Below, piece by piece: positions 8,818-17,342 of a stretch of 64,000 nt of DNA. Where the stretch lies: positions 372,001 through 436,000 of the forward strand of contig NZ_JAUOSF010000003.1 in assembly GCF_030548465.1 (NCBI RefSeq). The letters are read 5' to 3'. Each line of letters opens with the position of its first letter. Positions within the stretch are counted from its first letter, which is position 1. The notes under the pieces are model-generated. The model did not search any database and was not told where the DNA came from. It saw nothing but the letters and a program-made list of their open reading frames with translations. A program made the translations under genes and the position numbers. Origin of the DNA: Tamlana sp. 2_MG-2023. Its GTDB lineage: Bacteria > Bacteroidota > Bacteroidia > Flavobacteriales > Flavobacteriaceae.

Positions 8818-8842
8818 CCATCTCTCTTTTAAAGAGAGATGG
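8818..8842. repeat. Perfect 12-bp inverted repeat after the efflux operon
   Basis: The arms CCATCTCTCTTT and AAAGAGAGATGG are separated by a single base. No T run follows on the plus strand, so it is not a standard terminator. It may be an mRNA 3' stabilising hairpin or a small dispersed palindrome. Confidence 0.6.
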
Positions 8843-8883
8843 TGTAAGTGTTGCACTAAAAGTTTTTGTGTGATTATTGGTTG

Positions 8884-8929
8884 TTAAGGCAGGCTGTTCT
8901 TTTTTTTGAATAGCTTGCTTTAATTTTTT
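8884..8929 (+). terminator. Intrinsic terminator of the efflux operon
   Basis: TTAAGGCAGGCTGTTC pairs imperfectly with GAATAGCTTGCTTTAA across a T-rich loop and is followed by T6. It lies about 90 nt after the channel gene. Confidence 0.6.
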
Positions 8930-8954
8930 AAGGCTAAGCTTTAATGGAATTTGT

Positions 8955-8962
8955 TATTTTTG
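8955..8962 (+). promoter_or_regulatory. -7 element unusually close to a start codon (TATTTTTG)
   Basis: This TAnnTTTG match ends only 4 nt before the ATG at 8967. If transcription starts at the normal distance the mRNA would be leaderless or nearly so. Confidence 0.45.
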
Positions 8963-8966
8963 CAGC

Positions 8967-9362
8967 ATGAAAGAAGATATCATCATACCTAAAGTTGAAG
9001 GCGTTTATATCGCGATTGTAAACGAGTATAACAGCATTTATAAGAGTCAGGATTGGAATGCTTATATCATTAATGATAAAGACGTTGATTTAGAAATGGT
9101 TCTTATTGTGACTGGTGGCTATTCTGAAGATAAAATGACTTCTATTTTTAGAAAGAAAATTGATGTGCTTCCTAAGAAAAGCTATGCGAAAATCGAGCTG
9201 ATGCAAGAGCCGCTTTTTGAAATCAACAATACCTTTAAAGTGACCTTTTTTGAAGGCAACCAGATGTTTGAAAAAACCTATTTGTTCAGAAAAAACACGG
9301 TTAATTTAAAAGCCTTACAACCATTACCATTGATGTCTGAAAAAGGGGTGTTGGTGAAGTAG
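8967..9362 (+). CDS. Conserved Bacteroidota protein of unknown function
   Basis: The 131-residue soluble protein has no signal peptide or membrane helix. Its residues alternate in a beta-strand pattern (for example DVDLEMVLIVTGGYSEDKM and TFKVTFFEGNQMFEKTYLF), suggesting a compact beta-sandwich. It ends in a conserved-looking PLPLMSEKGVLVK tail. I know no domain name for it and assign no function. It stands alone after the efflux operon, with its own promoter-like element immediately before the ATG. If transcription really starts at 8967, translation would be leaderless; a later start is not supported because the next Met is deep in the fold. Confidence 0.78.
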   Translation: MKEDIIIPKVEGVYIAIVNEYNSIYKSQDWNAYIINDKDVDLEMVLIVTGGYSEDKMTSIFRKKIDVLPKKSYAKIELMQEPLFEINNTFKVTFFEGNQMFEKTYLFRKNTVNLKALQPLPLMSEKGVLVK

Positions 9363-9642
9363 TTTTAATGTTGAAAACGGATTTTGACGGATGACAGAAG
9401 ACAGATGACGGCAGCCTATGAGTTGATTATTGATTATTTTTTATTGACTATTAGGGTGGCTTTGGTAATTTTTCACTTTTCATTAACTACTTTTGTACTT
9501 CAGAAGGAGGCACGACTGAAGAATCTTTTTTTGTGTACTAATGTCGCGTTAGGGATTGTAGCGGCATCCTTTTTTGAGGTACGAAAAAAAGATATAGCGA
9601 AAAGCCCGACCTTTAGGGAACGCCCAAGAATTTAATTAAGTA
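9363..9642. other. Non-coding gap with repeats
   Basis: The stretch contains a GACAGATGACGG-type short direct repeat (about 9387-9412), A/T-rich sequence and copy 2 of the dispersed element. An open frame through it is explained by the repeat and has no protein-like composition, so no gene is called. Confidence 0.6.
9546..9628 (-). repeat. Dispersed structured repeat, copy 2 (inverted relative to copy 1)
   Basis: Read on the minus strand this matches 1259-1346, including a GGGCGTT start, CCTAAAGGTCGGGCTTTTCG, an ATCTTTTTT...AAAAAAGGAT hairpin and CAATCCCTAACGC. The loop sequences and base-paired positions differ from copy 1 while the arms stay complementary, which hints at selection on structure. 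Confidence 0.7.
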
Positions 9643-10644
9643 TTAATCTAACTTATCCGTAAGTTTTGTAAAGACCTTTTTAGGATCTTTGTTTTCGTAC
9701 AATACCTCGTAAACGGCGTTTATAATAGGCATTTGTGTTTTTTTTGCGTTTTTAAGGTTTAATTCGTGCGCACTTTTTGTCGCGTAATACCCTTCGGCAA
9801 CCATGTTCATTTCCATTTGAGCCGATTTAACGGTGTAGCCCTTGCCAATCATGTTTCCGAACATGCGGTTACGAGAAAAAACAGAATATCCTGTTACCAA
9901 TAAATCGCCCAAATAAGCCGAATTATTAATGTTACGTTTCATTTTATGTACTTTCTTAATGAAGCGCTTCATTTCGCGAATCGCATTACTCATTAATACA
10001 CTTTGGAAGTTATCGCCATATCCCAAACCATGGGCTATACCAGCGGCGATGGCATAAATGTTTTTAAGCATCACGGCGTATTCTATACCAATAACATCAT
10101 CGCTTATTGTCGTTTTAATGTAATCGCTACTTAAGCTATTTGCAATGGCTGTTGCTTTGTTTTGATCTGTACAAGAAATCGTTAGATAAGATAGACGCTC
10201 TAAAGCAACTTCTTCGGCATGGCAAGGTCCTGCAATGACCGCAATATTGTCGTACGGTACTTTATAAATATCATGAAAATGCTCACCAACCAATAATTCT
10301 GTTTCAGGCATTATGCCTTTTACGGCAGAAACAATGGTTTTGTTTGAAATGTCTATATTGAGTTTTTCTAATTCGCCATGTATAAAAGCAGAAGGGATTA
10401 CGAATATAAGCACATCGGCATATTCTGCAATTTCATTAATGTCGTTGCTTAGTTTGAGTTGCTCTAAGTGAAACTCAACAGAACTTAAATAATTAGGGTT
10501 GTGTTGCTCGCGCTGTAAGTGTTCTTTCGTATAAACACTACGCATATACCAACCAATTTCATCTAAATTTTCAGAAAGCATTTTTACAATGGCAGTTGCC
10601 CAACTTCCTGCTCCAAAAACGGCGTATTTTAATGGTTTATCCAT
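9643..10644 (-). CDS. gpsA: NAD(P)H-dependent glycerol-3-phosphate dehydrogenase
   Basis: GpsA reduces dihydroxyacetone phosphate to sn-glycerol 3-phosphate for phospholipid synthesis in the cytoplasm. I chose the ATG at 10644, giving 333 residues beginning MDKPLKYAVFGAGSWATAIV; a longer frame upstream adds 39 non-conserved residues and runs into the divergent gene. The N-terminal Rossmann motif is GAGSWATA; many relatives have GAGSWGTA. The catalytic Lys region is EYAVMLKNIYAIAAGIAHGLGYGDN, and the R/NSA segment DLLVTGYSVFSRNRMFG is present. It appears monocistronic and divergent from the lipoprotein gene at 10776. Confidence 0.96.
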   Translation of the reverse strand: MDKPLKYAVFGAGSWATAIVKMLSENLDEIGWYMRSVYTKEHLQREQHNPNYLSSVEFHLEQLKLSNDINEIAEYADVLIFVIPSAFIHGELEKLNIDISNKTIVSAVKGIMPETELLVGEHFHDIYKVPYDNIAVIAGPCHAEEVALERLSYLTISCTDQNKATAIANSLSSDYIKTTISDDVIGIEYAVMLKNIYAIAAGIAHGLGYGDNFQSVLMSNAIREMKRFIKKVHKMKRNINNSAYLGDLLVTGYSVFSRNRMFGNMIGKGYTVKSAQMEMNMVAEGYYATKSAHELNLKNAKKTQMPIINAVYEVLYENKDPKKVFTKLTDKLD

Positions 10645-10775
10645 GAAAACTAAATCAATTTCTAGATCAAAAATACATAAAAATTTAATGAATATTGGGG
10701 GTTTGATCGTTAAGCCTATGTTTTTTGGCACGTGTTTTGAAATTATGCTTTTAGAAATCATTAACTTCTAGATAT

Positions 10776-11705
10776 ATGAAAGCAATAAAATTACTTTTGG
10801 TGGTGGTGTTTAGTGCCACTTTTTTCACCTCTTGTGAGGAGGTTTATATAGAAGAGCCAAGTATTTCTCTAAACCAAGTATTAGGTTCTTATGAGTTATG
10901 GTACGTAGATATTAATGCGACTATGGGTTATGGAGAAACGCCATGGTTACAAAAAGCCTTTACAATATCGTTTAGAAACGGGGTGCTTTATGCTAACAAT
11001 AATATTGCTGGTATTGGTGAAACAGGTAATGGTTTTGGTATCGATGTTGGCGTATATGATGCTTATGAGATGATTTTAGATGTAGATCATGATGTTGACG
11101 GGTTTTCTACCTACGATGTATATCAAATTACAAGCAACAGAATAGAACTTTACAACCCAAGAAATGACACCTCTTATTTTTTAGACGGGTATCAACGTTC
11201 AAATTTCGATTACGATATGGTGTTTTATGATAATATTCATTATTTCTTACAAGATTATACGGCTTGGGAGAAAATTTATACAAGTGCTACTGGACAAGTA
11301 AATCCGTTTGATGATGAAAATTATTTACAGTTTATAGCCGGTGGAAACGATAAAACCTTTAGGAGTTCACAAGATCACGTTGGTTTAAATCCGAATTACA
11401 TTACTTGGGATTATGTGGGTGATTATGGTGTTGGAGACGTTTCTAGTAATTTTTACTTAAAAACTTTAACATTAGATTATGATTCGTATGGCAATGAGTT
11501 TTTTGAATTGAGCGTTATAGATGATGAAACCATAGCGTTGTTTCAACCATCGTCTGGTACAACGTATGAATTTGCAGGCCGCGGCTATATTCAATATGTC
11601 AAGGCTGCTAATGGTAAAGACGATACAAAGGAATTAATAGAGAAAAAACGTAAGTTTAAAAAAGAAAGAAAAGAAAATCCGCGACAGAGTTCACGGCTTA
11701 TATAA
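10776..11705 (+). CDS. Flavobacterial lipoprotein of unknown function
   Basis: The 309-residue protein has a signal peptide ending in the lipobox FFTSC (Cys 20). The mature part is rich in Tyr, Asp and Gly with alternating beta-strand patterns, such as LGSYELWYVDIN and FLDGYQRSNFDYDMVF, and may be a lipocalin-like beta-barrel. The C-terminus is a strongly basic tail (KKRKFKKERKENPR), odd for an extracytoplasmic protein. Relatives are sometimes labelled as nicotinate mononucleotide adenylyltransferase in databases. I see no HxGH nucleotidyltransferase motif and reject that label. A terminator follows. Function unknown. Confidence 0.85.
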   Translation: MKAIKLLLVVVFSATFFTSCEEVYIEEPSISLNQVLGSYELWYVDINATMGYGETPWLQKAFTISFRNGVLYANNNIAGIGETGNGFGIDVGVYDAYEMILDVDHDVDGFSTYDVYQITSNRIELYNPRNDTSYFLDGYQRSNFDYDMVFYDNIHYFLQDYTAWEKIYTSATGQVNPFDDENYLQFIAGGNDKTFRSSQDHVGLNPNYITWDYVGDYGVGDVSSNFYLKTLTLDYDSYGNEFFELSVIDDETIALFQPSSGTTYEFAGRGYIQYVKAANGKDDTKELIEKKRKFKKERKENPRQSSRLI

Positions 11706-11734
11706 GAGTTTTTTGGTTGGTTATTTAGTTAGAA

Positions 11735-11771
11735 ACCGTTTGAAGTCCATAGCTTCAGGCGGTTTTTTTTT
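11735..11771 (+). terminator. Intrinsic terminator of the lipoprotein gene
   Basis: ACCGTTTGAAG pairs with CTTCAGGCGGT (with two G-T pairs) over a 7-nt loop, followed by a T9 run. Confidence 0.85.
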
Positions 11772-11825
11772 GTAATCAGTTCATTGTGGCCTGTTTCAAT
11801 GAAATTTACTAAATGAGGATTTATA

Positions 11826-11861
11826 AAAAAACCCTTCAGGTTTTTAAAACCTGAAGGGTTT
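11826..11861 (-). terminator. Palindromic terminator of the 132-residue gene; repeat family member
   Basis: The arms AAACCCTTCAGGTTTT and AAAACCTGAAGGGTTT are nearly perfect. An A run on the plus-strand left side gives a T run on the minus strand, placing the terminator 50 nt after the gene at 11911. The core CCCTTCAGGTTT recurs at 39336-39368. Confidence 0.75.
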
Positions 11862-11910
11862 GAATATATAGGATTAATTAATGTTATTTAATTTTATAAT
11901 CGAACAGTTT

Positions 11911-12309
11911 TTAAGACTCAATAGAGTACACAGCACGCTGCCCCCAATTGGTAAGGATGTATCTTAATTTTTCATACTTTGAAATATGCTTAATTGACCA
12001 ATAGATGGTCCAAACGCCTAAGGTTATGAACAAGCCAATGCCAAATTTTAAATCGAACAGCGCAATGACTGAACTTAATAATATATTACAGAAAACATTA
12101 AGCAGGATGGCTTTTTTAATACTCATTTTTAACATACCTGTAATAAAATTACCTGTAACCAGTTGGTCTGAAATGACAATTTTATCAGGGTTTTTAAAGT
12201 CAATAAAAACTTGATGACGATAGTCCATGATGACAGTAATTGTCTGGTTCTTTCTTTCAAATTTATAATCAAACTTATTTAAAAAGTCTTCGGTGTTTTC
12301 AATATTCAT
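11911..12309 (-). CDS. Small two-helix membrane protein of unknown function
   Basis: The 132-residue protein has a soluble N-terminal part of about 60 residues with alternating polar and hydrophobic positions (KNQTITVIMDYRHQVFIDF). It is followed by two hydrophobic segments near residues 67-82 and 88-106, and a basic C-terminal tail. There is no signal peptide. It looks like a small inner-membrane protein with a cytoplasmic beta-rich domain. I recognise no family. It is flanked by its own terminator and a ~190-nt gap upstream with no clear feature, so it is probably monocistronic. Confidence 0.7.
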   Translation of the reverse strand: MNIENTEDFLNKFDYKFERKNQTITVIMDYRHQVFIDFKNPDKIVISDQLVTGNFITGMLKMSIKKAILLNVFCNILLSSVIALFDLKFGIGLFITLGVWTIYWSIKHISKYEKLRYILTNWGQRAVYSIES

Positions 12310-12502
12310 TAAGCGCTTTTTTAAAAAGCTCAGTTTGAATTGTCATTCAGCCTGAAACTTTAGAAAGATAAAGGTATGTGCTTATATTGATCCGAAAGTT
12401 ACGCTTATGTTAAATCGATATAACAGTATCTTATTTTGTCAATTTTATTTTTAAAAACAGCCAATTTTTAGAGTTTTACATTTTTATAATGTTAAAATCA
12501 TG

Positions 12503-13081
12503 TTATCGATAAAAATTCATGTCATCCATGTATTTCCAAACATGTTCTGGAATCATGGGTTGAATGTTTTTATTGGCGGCAATAGATTTTCTTATGAATG
12601 AAGAAGAAAGTTGCATGATAGGTGCATCGATATGGATGATCTTTTTATGACCATCAAATCGTGTTTCTATTTTGTTTTCCGAAATTCTAGGGTAGACATA
12701 CACAAAGTGATTTTCTAGTATGACATCGTAATTTTTCCATTTATGAAAACTCTTTAAGTTGTCTTCACCCATGATTAATGAAAATTCTTTGTTCGGATAT
12801 TTTTCTTGTAAATACACTAAGGTATCTACGGTGTAATTGGGTTGAGGTAAATTGAATTCTATATTACAAGGCTGTAATTTTTGATAATCTTTGGTAGCAA
12901 GGTATACCATTTCTAAACGGTGATGATTATCTAAAAGGGTTTTCTTCTCTTTAAACGGGTTGTGAGGCGTAACCACAAACCAAACTTCATCTAAATTGCT
13001 GTGTTCAGCGATATGATTTGCAATAACCATATGCCCAATATGAATGGGATTAAAGGAACCAAAATACAAGCCTATTTTCAT
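12503..13081 (-). CDS. nadD: Nicotinate-nucleotide adenylyltransferase
   Basis: NadD transfers AMP from ATP to nicotinate mononucleotide, forming deamido-NAD in NAD biosynthesis. The 192-residue length is normal. The nucleotidyltransferase signature GSFNPIHIGH lies at residues 8-17, MGEDNLKSFHKWKNY matches the substrate-binding region, and SSSFIRKS near the C-terminus is the ATP-binding ISSTxIR-type motif. It is the last gene of the yicC-gmk-nadD cluster; the gmk stop is 10 nt upstream, so the genes are very likely co-transcribed. This order is common in Flavobacteriia. Confidence 0.96.
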   Translation of the reverse strand: MKIGLYFGSFNPIHIGHMVIANHIAEHSNLDEVWFVVTPHNPFKEKKTLLDNHHRLEMVYLATKDYQKLQPCNIEFNLPQPNYTVDTLVYLQEKYPNKEFSLIMGEDNLKSFHKWKNYDVILENHFVYVYPRISENKIETRFDGHKKIIHIDAPIMQLSSSFIRKSIAANKNIQPMIPEHVWKYMDDMNFYR

Positions 13082-13091
13082 TAAAAGACGA

Positions 13092-13682
13092 CTATGAGTT
13101 TATAAAATCACTAATTTTTTGATGGGCTTCTTCTAAAGCGTGTTCCAAAGTATCATTGATTACGATGGTGTCAAATAAAGGCGCCGTAGCTAGTTCTGCA
13201 GAAGCTTTTGCGACACGCATGTTTATTTTGTCTTCAGTTTCAGTTTTACGCTTTTTTAAACGGATTTTTAACTCATCAACGCTTGGTGGTTTTACAAAAA
13301 TAGCTAAAGTTTCTTTAGGGAATTTACGCTTAATTCTTAATCCGCCAGAAACATCAATATCAAAAATAACGTTTTTGCCTTTCGCCCAAATACGTTCCAC
13401 TTCAGATTTTAAAGTGCCGTAAAAATTATCACGATACACTTCTTCCCATTCTAGGAAATCATCGTTTTTAATGTGGTTTTTAAAATCGTCGGCCGATAAA
13501 AAATAATAATCTTTACCATCAACTTCAGTACCACGACTTTCTCTTGATGTTGCTGAAATGGAAAACTCTAAATTTAAGTCTTCTTGCCCAAGTAAGTGTC
13601 TTACTATAGTCGTTTTTCCAGATCCTGAAGGTGCTGAAAACACGATAAGTTTACCTTTTGTAGCTTGTTTTTGTTCTGCCAA
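13092..13682 (-). CDS. gmk: Guanylate kinase
   Basis: Gmk phosphorylates GMP to GDP with ATP in the cytoplasm. The 196-residue protein starts MAEQKQATKGKLIVFSAPSG; the P-loop is SAPSGSGKTT near residues 15-24. The GMP-binding part SATSRESRGTEVDGKDYYFL and the DIDVSGGLRIKRKFP segment match the family. The lid region RLKKRKTETEDKI is intact. It lies between yicC (36 nt upstream) and nadD (10 nt downstream) on the same strand. Confidence 0.97.
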   Translation of the reverse strand: MAEQKQATKGKLIVFSAPSGSGKTTIVRHLLGQEDLNLEFSISATSRESRGTEVDGKDYYFLSADDFKNHIKNDDFLEWEEVYRDNFYGTLKSEVERIWAKGKNVIFDIDVSGGLRIKRKFPKETLAIFVKPPSVDELKIRLKKRKTETEDKINMRVAKASAELATAPLFDTIVINDTLEHALEEAHQKISDFINS

Positions 13683-13718
13683 ATCTTAATGTTTTAAATC
13701 GCTTTATTGTGCGTCTTT

Positions 13719-14576
13719 TTATAAGACGTTTAATAATTGTTCTTTAATTTTTTCTAATTCGTCTTTCATTTGAACGACTAATTGTTGCATTGGTGCATAA
13801 TTACTTTTAGAACCAATGGTGTTTATCTCTCTACCCATTTCTTGACTGATAAAACCTAGTTTTTTTCCGTTAGAATCTTCAGAGTTTATCGTTTCAGTAA
13901 AATAGTTTAAGTGGTTTTTTAAACGTACTTTTTCTTCAGTAATGTCGAATTTTTCTATGTAATACACCAATTCTTGTTCGAAACGGTTTTCATCATATTT
14001 TTCTCTTAACTCTTCAACACCCTTTAATAGGCGTTCACGAACACCTTCAACGCGTTCAGGATCCATAGCAATTACTTGTTCCAGAATGGTTTCTATACTT
14101 TTAATACGGGCGTTAAAGTCTTTTTCTAAAACTTCACCTTCGTTTAAGCGGTAGTTATTTAAATCGCTTACGGCTGCGTGAATACCTTCTTCTATGTTTT
14201 GCCATTCATCATTGTCAATTTCTTCTCTAACCGTGTTTAAAGCGTCTGGAAAGCGCACGGCCATTTTTAGTAATTCAACATCATCTCCATCTACAACATT
14301 TCTTAGTTGCTCGATATATTGCTTAACCACTGGTGTGTTAATTTGAGTGGATGTATCTTCAGCAGTAGCTTCAACGTAAATGGAAAAATCTACTTTTCCG
14401 CGTGTTAATTTATCAGCTAGGACTTTTCTAATCGTCAGTTCTTTTTCACGGTAAATAGAGGGCATTCTTGCATTTAAATCTAAATTTTTACTGTTTAAAG
14501 ATTTAAGTTCGATGGTTACTTTTTTTGTAGGCAATTGCAATACAGATTTTCCGTAACCTGTCATAGAATATATCAT
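13719..14576 (-). CDS. yicC: YicC family endoribonuclease-like protein
   Basis: This 285-residue protein begins MIYSMTGYGKS, the characteristic YicC N-terminus; I chose this ATG over one eight codons upstream. The N-terminal YicC_N domain spans roughly residues 1-155. The C-terminal DUF1732 domain ends in GREINTIGSKSNYAPMQQLV and KIKEQLLNVL. E. coli YicC is reported as an endoribonuclease acting on a small RNA; that activity is not demonstrated for flavobacterial homologues. It is first in the yicC-gmk-nadD cluster, with a 155-nt gap to mgtE upstream that probably holds the promoter. Confidence 0.94.
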   Translation of the reverse strand: MIYSMTGYGKSVLQLPTKKVTIELKSLNSKNLDLNARMPSIYREKELTIRKVLADKLTRGKVDFSIYVEATAEDTSTQINTPVVKQYIEQLRNVVDGDDVELLKMAVRFPDALNTVREEIDNDEWQNIEEGIHAAVSDLNNYRLNEGEVLEKDFNARIKSIETILEQVIAMDPERVEGVRERLLKGVEELREKYDENRFEQELVYYIEKFDITEEKVRLKNHLNYFTETINSEDSNGKKLGFISQEMGREINTIGSKSNYAPMQQLVVQMKDELEKIKEQLLNVL

Positions 14577-14731
14577 ATGCTGAAGTATTAAGTTACGCAA
14601 AGGTAACTAAAAGCTGAGGTTTAGGAAACAGTTAATTGAGACTAAAGCGAATACTTTTAGAAGCTATTTAATATTTATAAAATAAATAGCCATGGATACG
14701 CTAGTTTTATTGAAAAGTGGGGCTATAAAAG

Positions 14732-16105
14732 TTAAAACCCTAAAATCATCTTCGCAATTAAAAAGTAGATAAAAATACCAAAAATATCATTACTTGTGGT
14801 AATAAACGGCCCTGTGGCCACCGCGGCATCGATACCTCGTTTATCTAAGAAAATTGGAATGAATGTTCCTATTAAAGCGGCCATAATAATTACTGTAATT
14901 AAGGCTACACAAATGGTTAAAGATTCTAAATAGGTGGTGTGAAAAATGAAATGACTAATAAGTAACACAATGGCAGCAATGGCCAATCCATTAACTAAAC
15001 CTAAGGCAAACTCTTTAAGCAGTCGGCTAAAAATTTTACCATCAATACTGTTGTTTGCGAGTCCTTGAACGACGATTGCAGACGATTGTACACCTACATT
15101 TCCTGCTGTGGCTTGTATTAATGGAATAAACAAAGCTAGTACCGGGAATTTGAGCATGGCATCACTAAAACCACTTATAATACTTGCAGCACCAATACCA
15201 CCAAACATACCAATTAAAAGCCAGGGTAAACGGGCTTTGGTAAGCTCCCAGATGCTATCATCATGTTCCACATCACTTGTAATACCAGCAGCTAAAAGAT
15301 AATCTTCTTCGGCCTCTTCTTTCATGACGTCTACAATGTCATCAATAGTAATACGCCCAAGTAAAGTGAAATTATCATCAACTACAGGAATAGCTTCCAA
15401 ATCATATTTTTGCATGATTTTTACAACATCTTCAGCGTCTTCATGTACGTTTACAAAATCGACACTAGAAATATAAATGTCTGCAATTTTCTGGTCATTT
15501 TTAGCAACAATCAGATCTTTTAGTGATAATCTACCTACTAATTTATCTTGTTTGTCAACTACATAAACCGAATGTACTCGGGTAACTTCTTCGGCTTGAC
15601 CGCGAATACGTCGTAAACATCCAGCAACCGTCCAGGTATCATAAACTTTAACGAGTTCTTTCGCCATTAAACCACCAGCGGTATCTTCATCGTATGCTAA
15701 AAGTTCGCGGATTTCGGCTTGATGTTCAATATCTTCAATATTGGAAATAACCTCTTGCTGACGATCTAAAGGTAGTTCTGCAATGATATCGGCAGCATCA
15801 TCGGTATCTAGTTCTTCAACTTCTTCGGCAATTTCTTTAGCTGAAAGATTTTTTAAAACCTTCTCACGATTGGTTTCATCCAACTCCATTAGGATATCCG
15901 ATGTCGTCTCAGAATCCAGAAGTTTAATCACATACATGGCGTCTTCTAGATTTAATTCATCTAGAATTTCGGCAATATCAGCATAGTGAAACTCATTTAA
16001 AACGGTTTGTAACTCTTTGTTGTTCTGTTGTTCAACAAGAGTTTCTACCTGTTCAATAAGTTCGTCGGTTAGCTGAAATTGTATGTTTTCTTTTTCTTCT
16101 GCCAA
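14732..16105 (-). CDS. mgtE: Magnesium transporter MgtE
   Basis: MgtE is an inner-membrane homodimeric Mg2+ channel gated by cytoplasmic Mg2+. The 457-residue protein has the acidic helical N-domain (roughly residues 10-125, repeated LDELNLEDA-type helices). Two CBS domains follow (about 130-255, including VYVVDKQDKLVGRLSLKDL and LLGRITIDDIVDVM). Five transmembrane helices make up the C-terminal part. The pore region shows TAGNVGVQSSAIVVQGLA, and the Mg2+-selective Asp region appears as GPFITTSNDIFGIF. It is the last gene of the TPR-DUF4286-rsmA-mgtE run, 21 nt after rsmA. Confidence 0.96.
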   Translation of the reverse strand: MAEEKENIQFQLTDELIEQVETLVEQQNNKELQTVLNEFHYADIAEILDELNLEDAMYVIKLLDSETTSDILMELDETNREKVLKNLSAKEIAEEVEELDTDDAADIIAELPLDRQQEVISNIEDIEHQAEIRELLAYDEDTAGGLMAKELVKVYDTWTVAGCLRRIRGQAEEVTRVHSVYVVDKQDKLVGRLSLKDLIVAKNDQKIADIYISSVDFVNVHEDAEDVVKIMQKYDLEAIPVVDDNFTLLGRITIDDIVDVMKEEAEEDYLLAAGITSDVEHDDSIWELTKARLPWLLIGMFGGIGAASIISGFSDAMLKFPVLALFIPLIQATAGNVGVQSSAIVVQGLANNSIDGKIFSRLLKEFALGLVNGLAIAAIVLLISHFIFHTTYLESLTICVALITVIIMAALIGTFIPIFLDKRGIDAAVATGPFITTSNDIFGIFIYFLIAKMILGF

Positions 16106-16126
16106 AGGGAAAGATTTTTTAACGGT

Positions 16127-16921
16127 TTACACGTCCTGTTCAATAAGTTGCGTAAGCTCGATAAAAGCTTGAACATTTAATTGTTCTGGGCGTTTGCCAA
16201 ATATAGGGTTTGCTTTTAAATTATCGGACAAATCGAATGTTTTTAAACTGTTACGAAGTGTTTTTCTGCGCTGCTGAAATGCGGTTTTTACGGTTCTAAA
16301 AAATAGTTTTTCATCACATGGTAAACTGTAGTCTTCCTTTCTTGTGAGTCTTAAAACTCCAGAATCCACTTTTGGAGGCGGATTAAATACATTTGGCGGT
16401 ACTGTAAATAAATATTCGGCCTCGTAAAAAGCTTGTGTTAATACCGAAAGTATGCCGTAAACTTTGCTGCCTTCTTTAGAGCAAATACGTTGGGCTACTT
16501 CTTTTTGAAACATGCCCGAAAATTCAGGAATTTGATCACGCATTTCCAAGGTTTTAAAAACAATTTGCGTTGAAATATTATACGGAAAATTACCTATAAT
16601 ACCGAAAGATTCCCCTTTAAAGACTTCATTTAAATCATATTTTAAAAAGTCTTTTTCAATAATTCGAGGGGCCAAATTGAGGTAATTGGCTTGTAAATAT
16701 TCAACCGATTCGGTGTCAATTTCAACCACATAGGTGGTCACGTCCTTTTTTAATAGATATTTAGTAAGAACGCCCATTCCTGGTCCTATCTCTAAAACAT
16801 TTTTATAGTTTTTTAAAGCTAGGGTATCGGCAATTTTTTCGGCTACAGATTCGTCATTTAAGAAATGCTGACCTAAATGCTTTTTTGCCTTTACTTGATG
16901 ATGGTTTTGATTATTTGCCAC
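16127..16921 (-). CDS. rsmA: 16S rRNA (adenine1518/1519-N6)-dimethyltransferase
   Basis: RsmA (KsgA) dimethylates two adjacent adenosines in the 3' hairpin of 16S rRNA during late 30S assembly, using S-adenosylmethionine. The 264-residue protein shows the family start [14 protein letters not shown] motif [11 protein letters not shown] and catalytic motif IV NFPYNIS (Leu replaced by Phe in NLPY, a known family variation). The C-terminal domain includes [12 protein letters not shown]. It is preceded by the DUF4286 gene and followed closely by mgtE on the same strand. Confidence 0.97.
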   Translation of the reverse strand: MANNQNHHQVKAKKHLGQHFLNDESVAEKIADTLALKNYKNVLEIGPGMGVLTKYLLKKDVTTYVVEIDTESVEYLQANYLNLAPRIIEKDFLKYDLNEVFKGESFGIIGNFPYNISTQIVFKTLEMRDQIPEFSGMFQKEVAQRICSKEGSKVYGILSVLTQAFYEAEYLFTVPPNVFNPPPKVDSGVLRLTRKEDYSLPCDEKLFFRTVKTAFQQRRKTLRNSLKTFDLSDNLKANPIFGKRPEQLNVQAFIELTQLIEQDV

Positions 16922-16974
16922 GAATTCGGGTTTATAATTAATAAAAAGCCTTTACGACTGATTGCAAAGCTACA

Positions 16975-17298
16975 CTATTTAAAGTTCACCGTGAATTCAT
17001 TTACAATTTGCAACTCTGTTTTAAAAGTTAGCATTTTATCTGCAAAATTTTTCAGGCCTTCAAGTTGAAGTTTCTCCGCATCTTCTTTGTAAAAAGCATC
17101 TAAAGCTTCTCGGGAATACGATCTGTATTGTACCGAATAGGTTTGTCCGCCCATTTCTTCTTCCACCATCACTTTTGTTAAGGTTGCTTTTTCAAATTTT
17201 CCGGTGCTTAAAACTTTTGGAATGTGTGCATGGATCCAGACAAGCCATTCGTCATGAACAGAATCATCGACATTCATCGTTTCGTTATATATATACAT
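16975..17298 (-). CDS. DUF4286 family protein
   Basis: This 107-residue soluble protein begins MYIYNETMNVDDSVHDEWLVW and fits the small DUF4286 family of Bacteroidota. Members look like ferredoxin-fold dimers related to antibiotic monooxygenase-type domains; the segment QTYSVQYRSYSREALDAFY fits that pattern. No catalytic role is known. It sits 44 nt after the TPR gene and 53 nt before rsmA, a recurring neighbourhood in flavobacteria, so it is probably in the same transcript. Confidence 0.85.
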   Translation of the reverse strand: MYIYNETMNVDDSVHDEWLVWIHAHIPKVLSTGKFEKATLTKVMVEEEMGGQTYSVQYRSYSREALDAFYKEDAEKLQLEGLKNFADKMLTFKTELQIVNEFTVNFK

Positions 17299-17342
17299 GT
17301 TTTGTTGTTGAATTATTACTGATTAAAGGGAAGTCTTAATGT

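Noticed and set aside
9384-9635. 83-residue plus-strand open frame
   Set aside because: It runs through a short GACAGATGACGG-type repeat and the dispersed structured repeat; the composition is not protein-like and no start signal is present.
10645-10761. 39-residue N-terminal extension of gpsA
   Set aside because: The extension is not conserved-looking and lies in the divergent promoter region; GpsA proteins start just before the GAGSW motif.
10776-11705. Label of the unknown lipoprotein as a nicotinate mononucleotide adenylyltransferase
   Set aside because: It has a lipoprotein signal and no nucleotidyltransferase motif; the real nadD is at 12503-13081.
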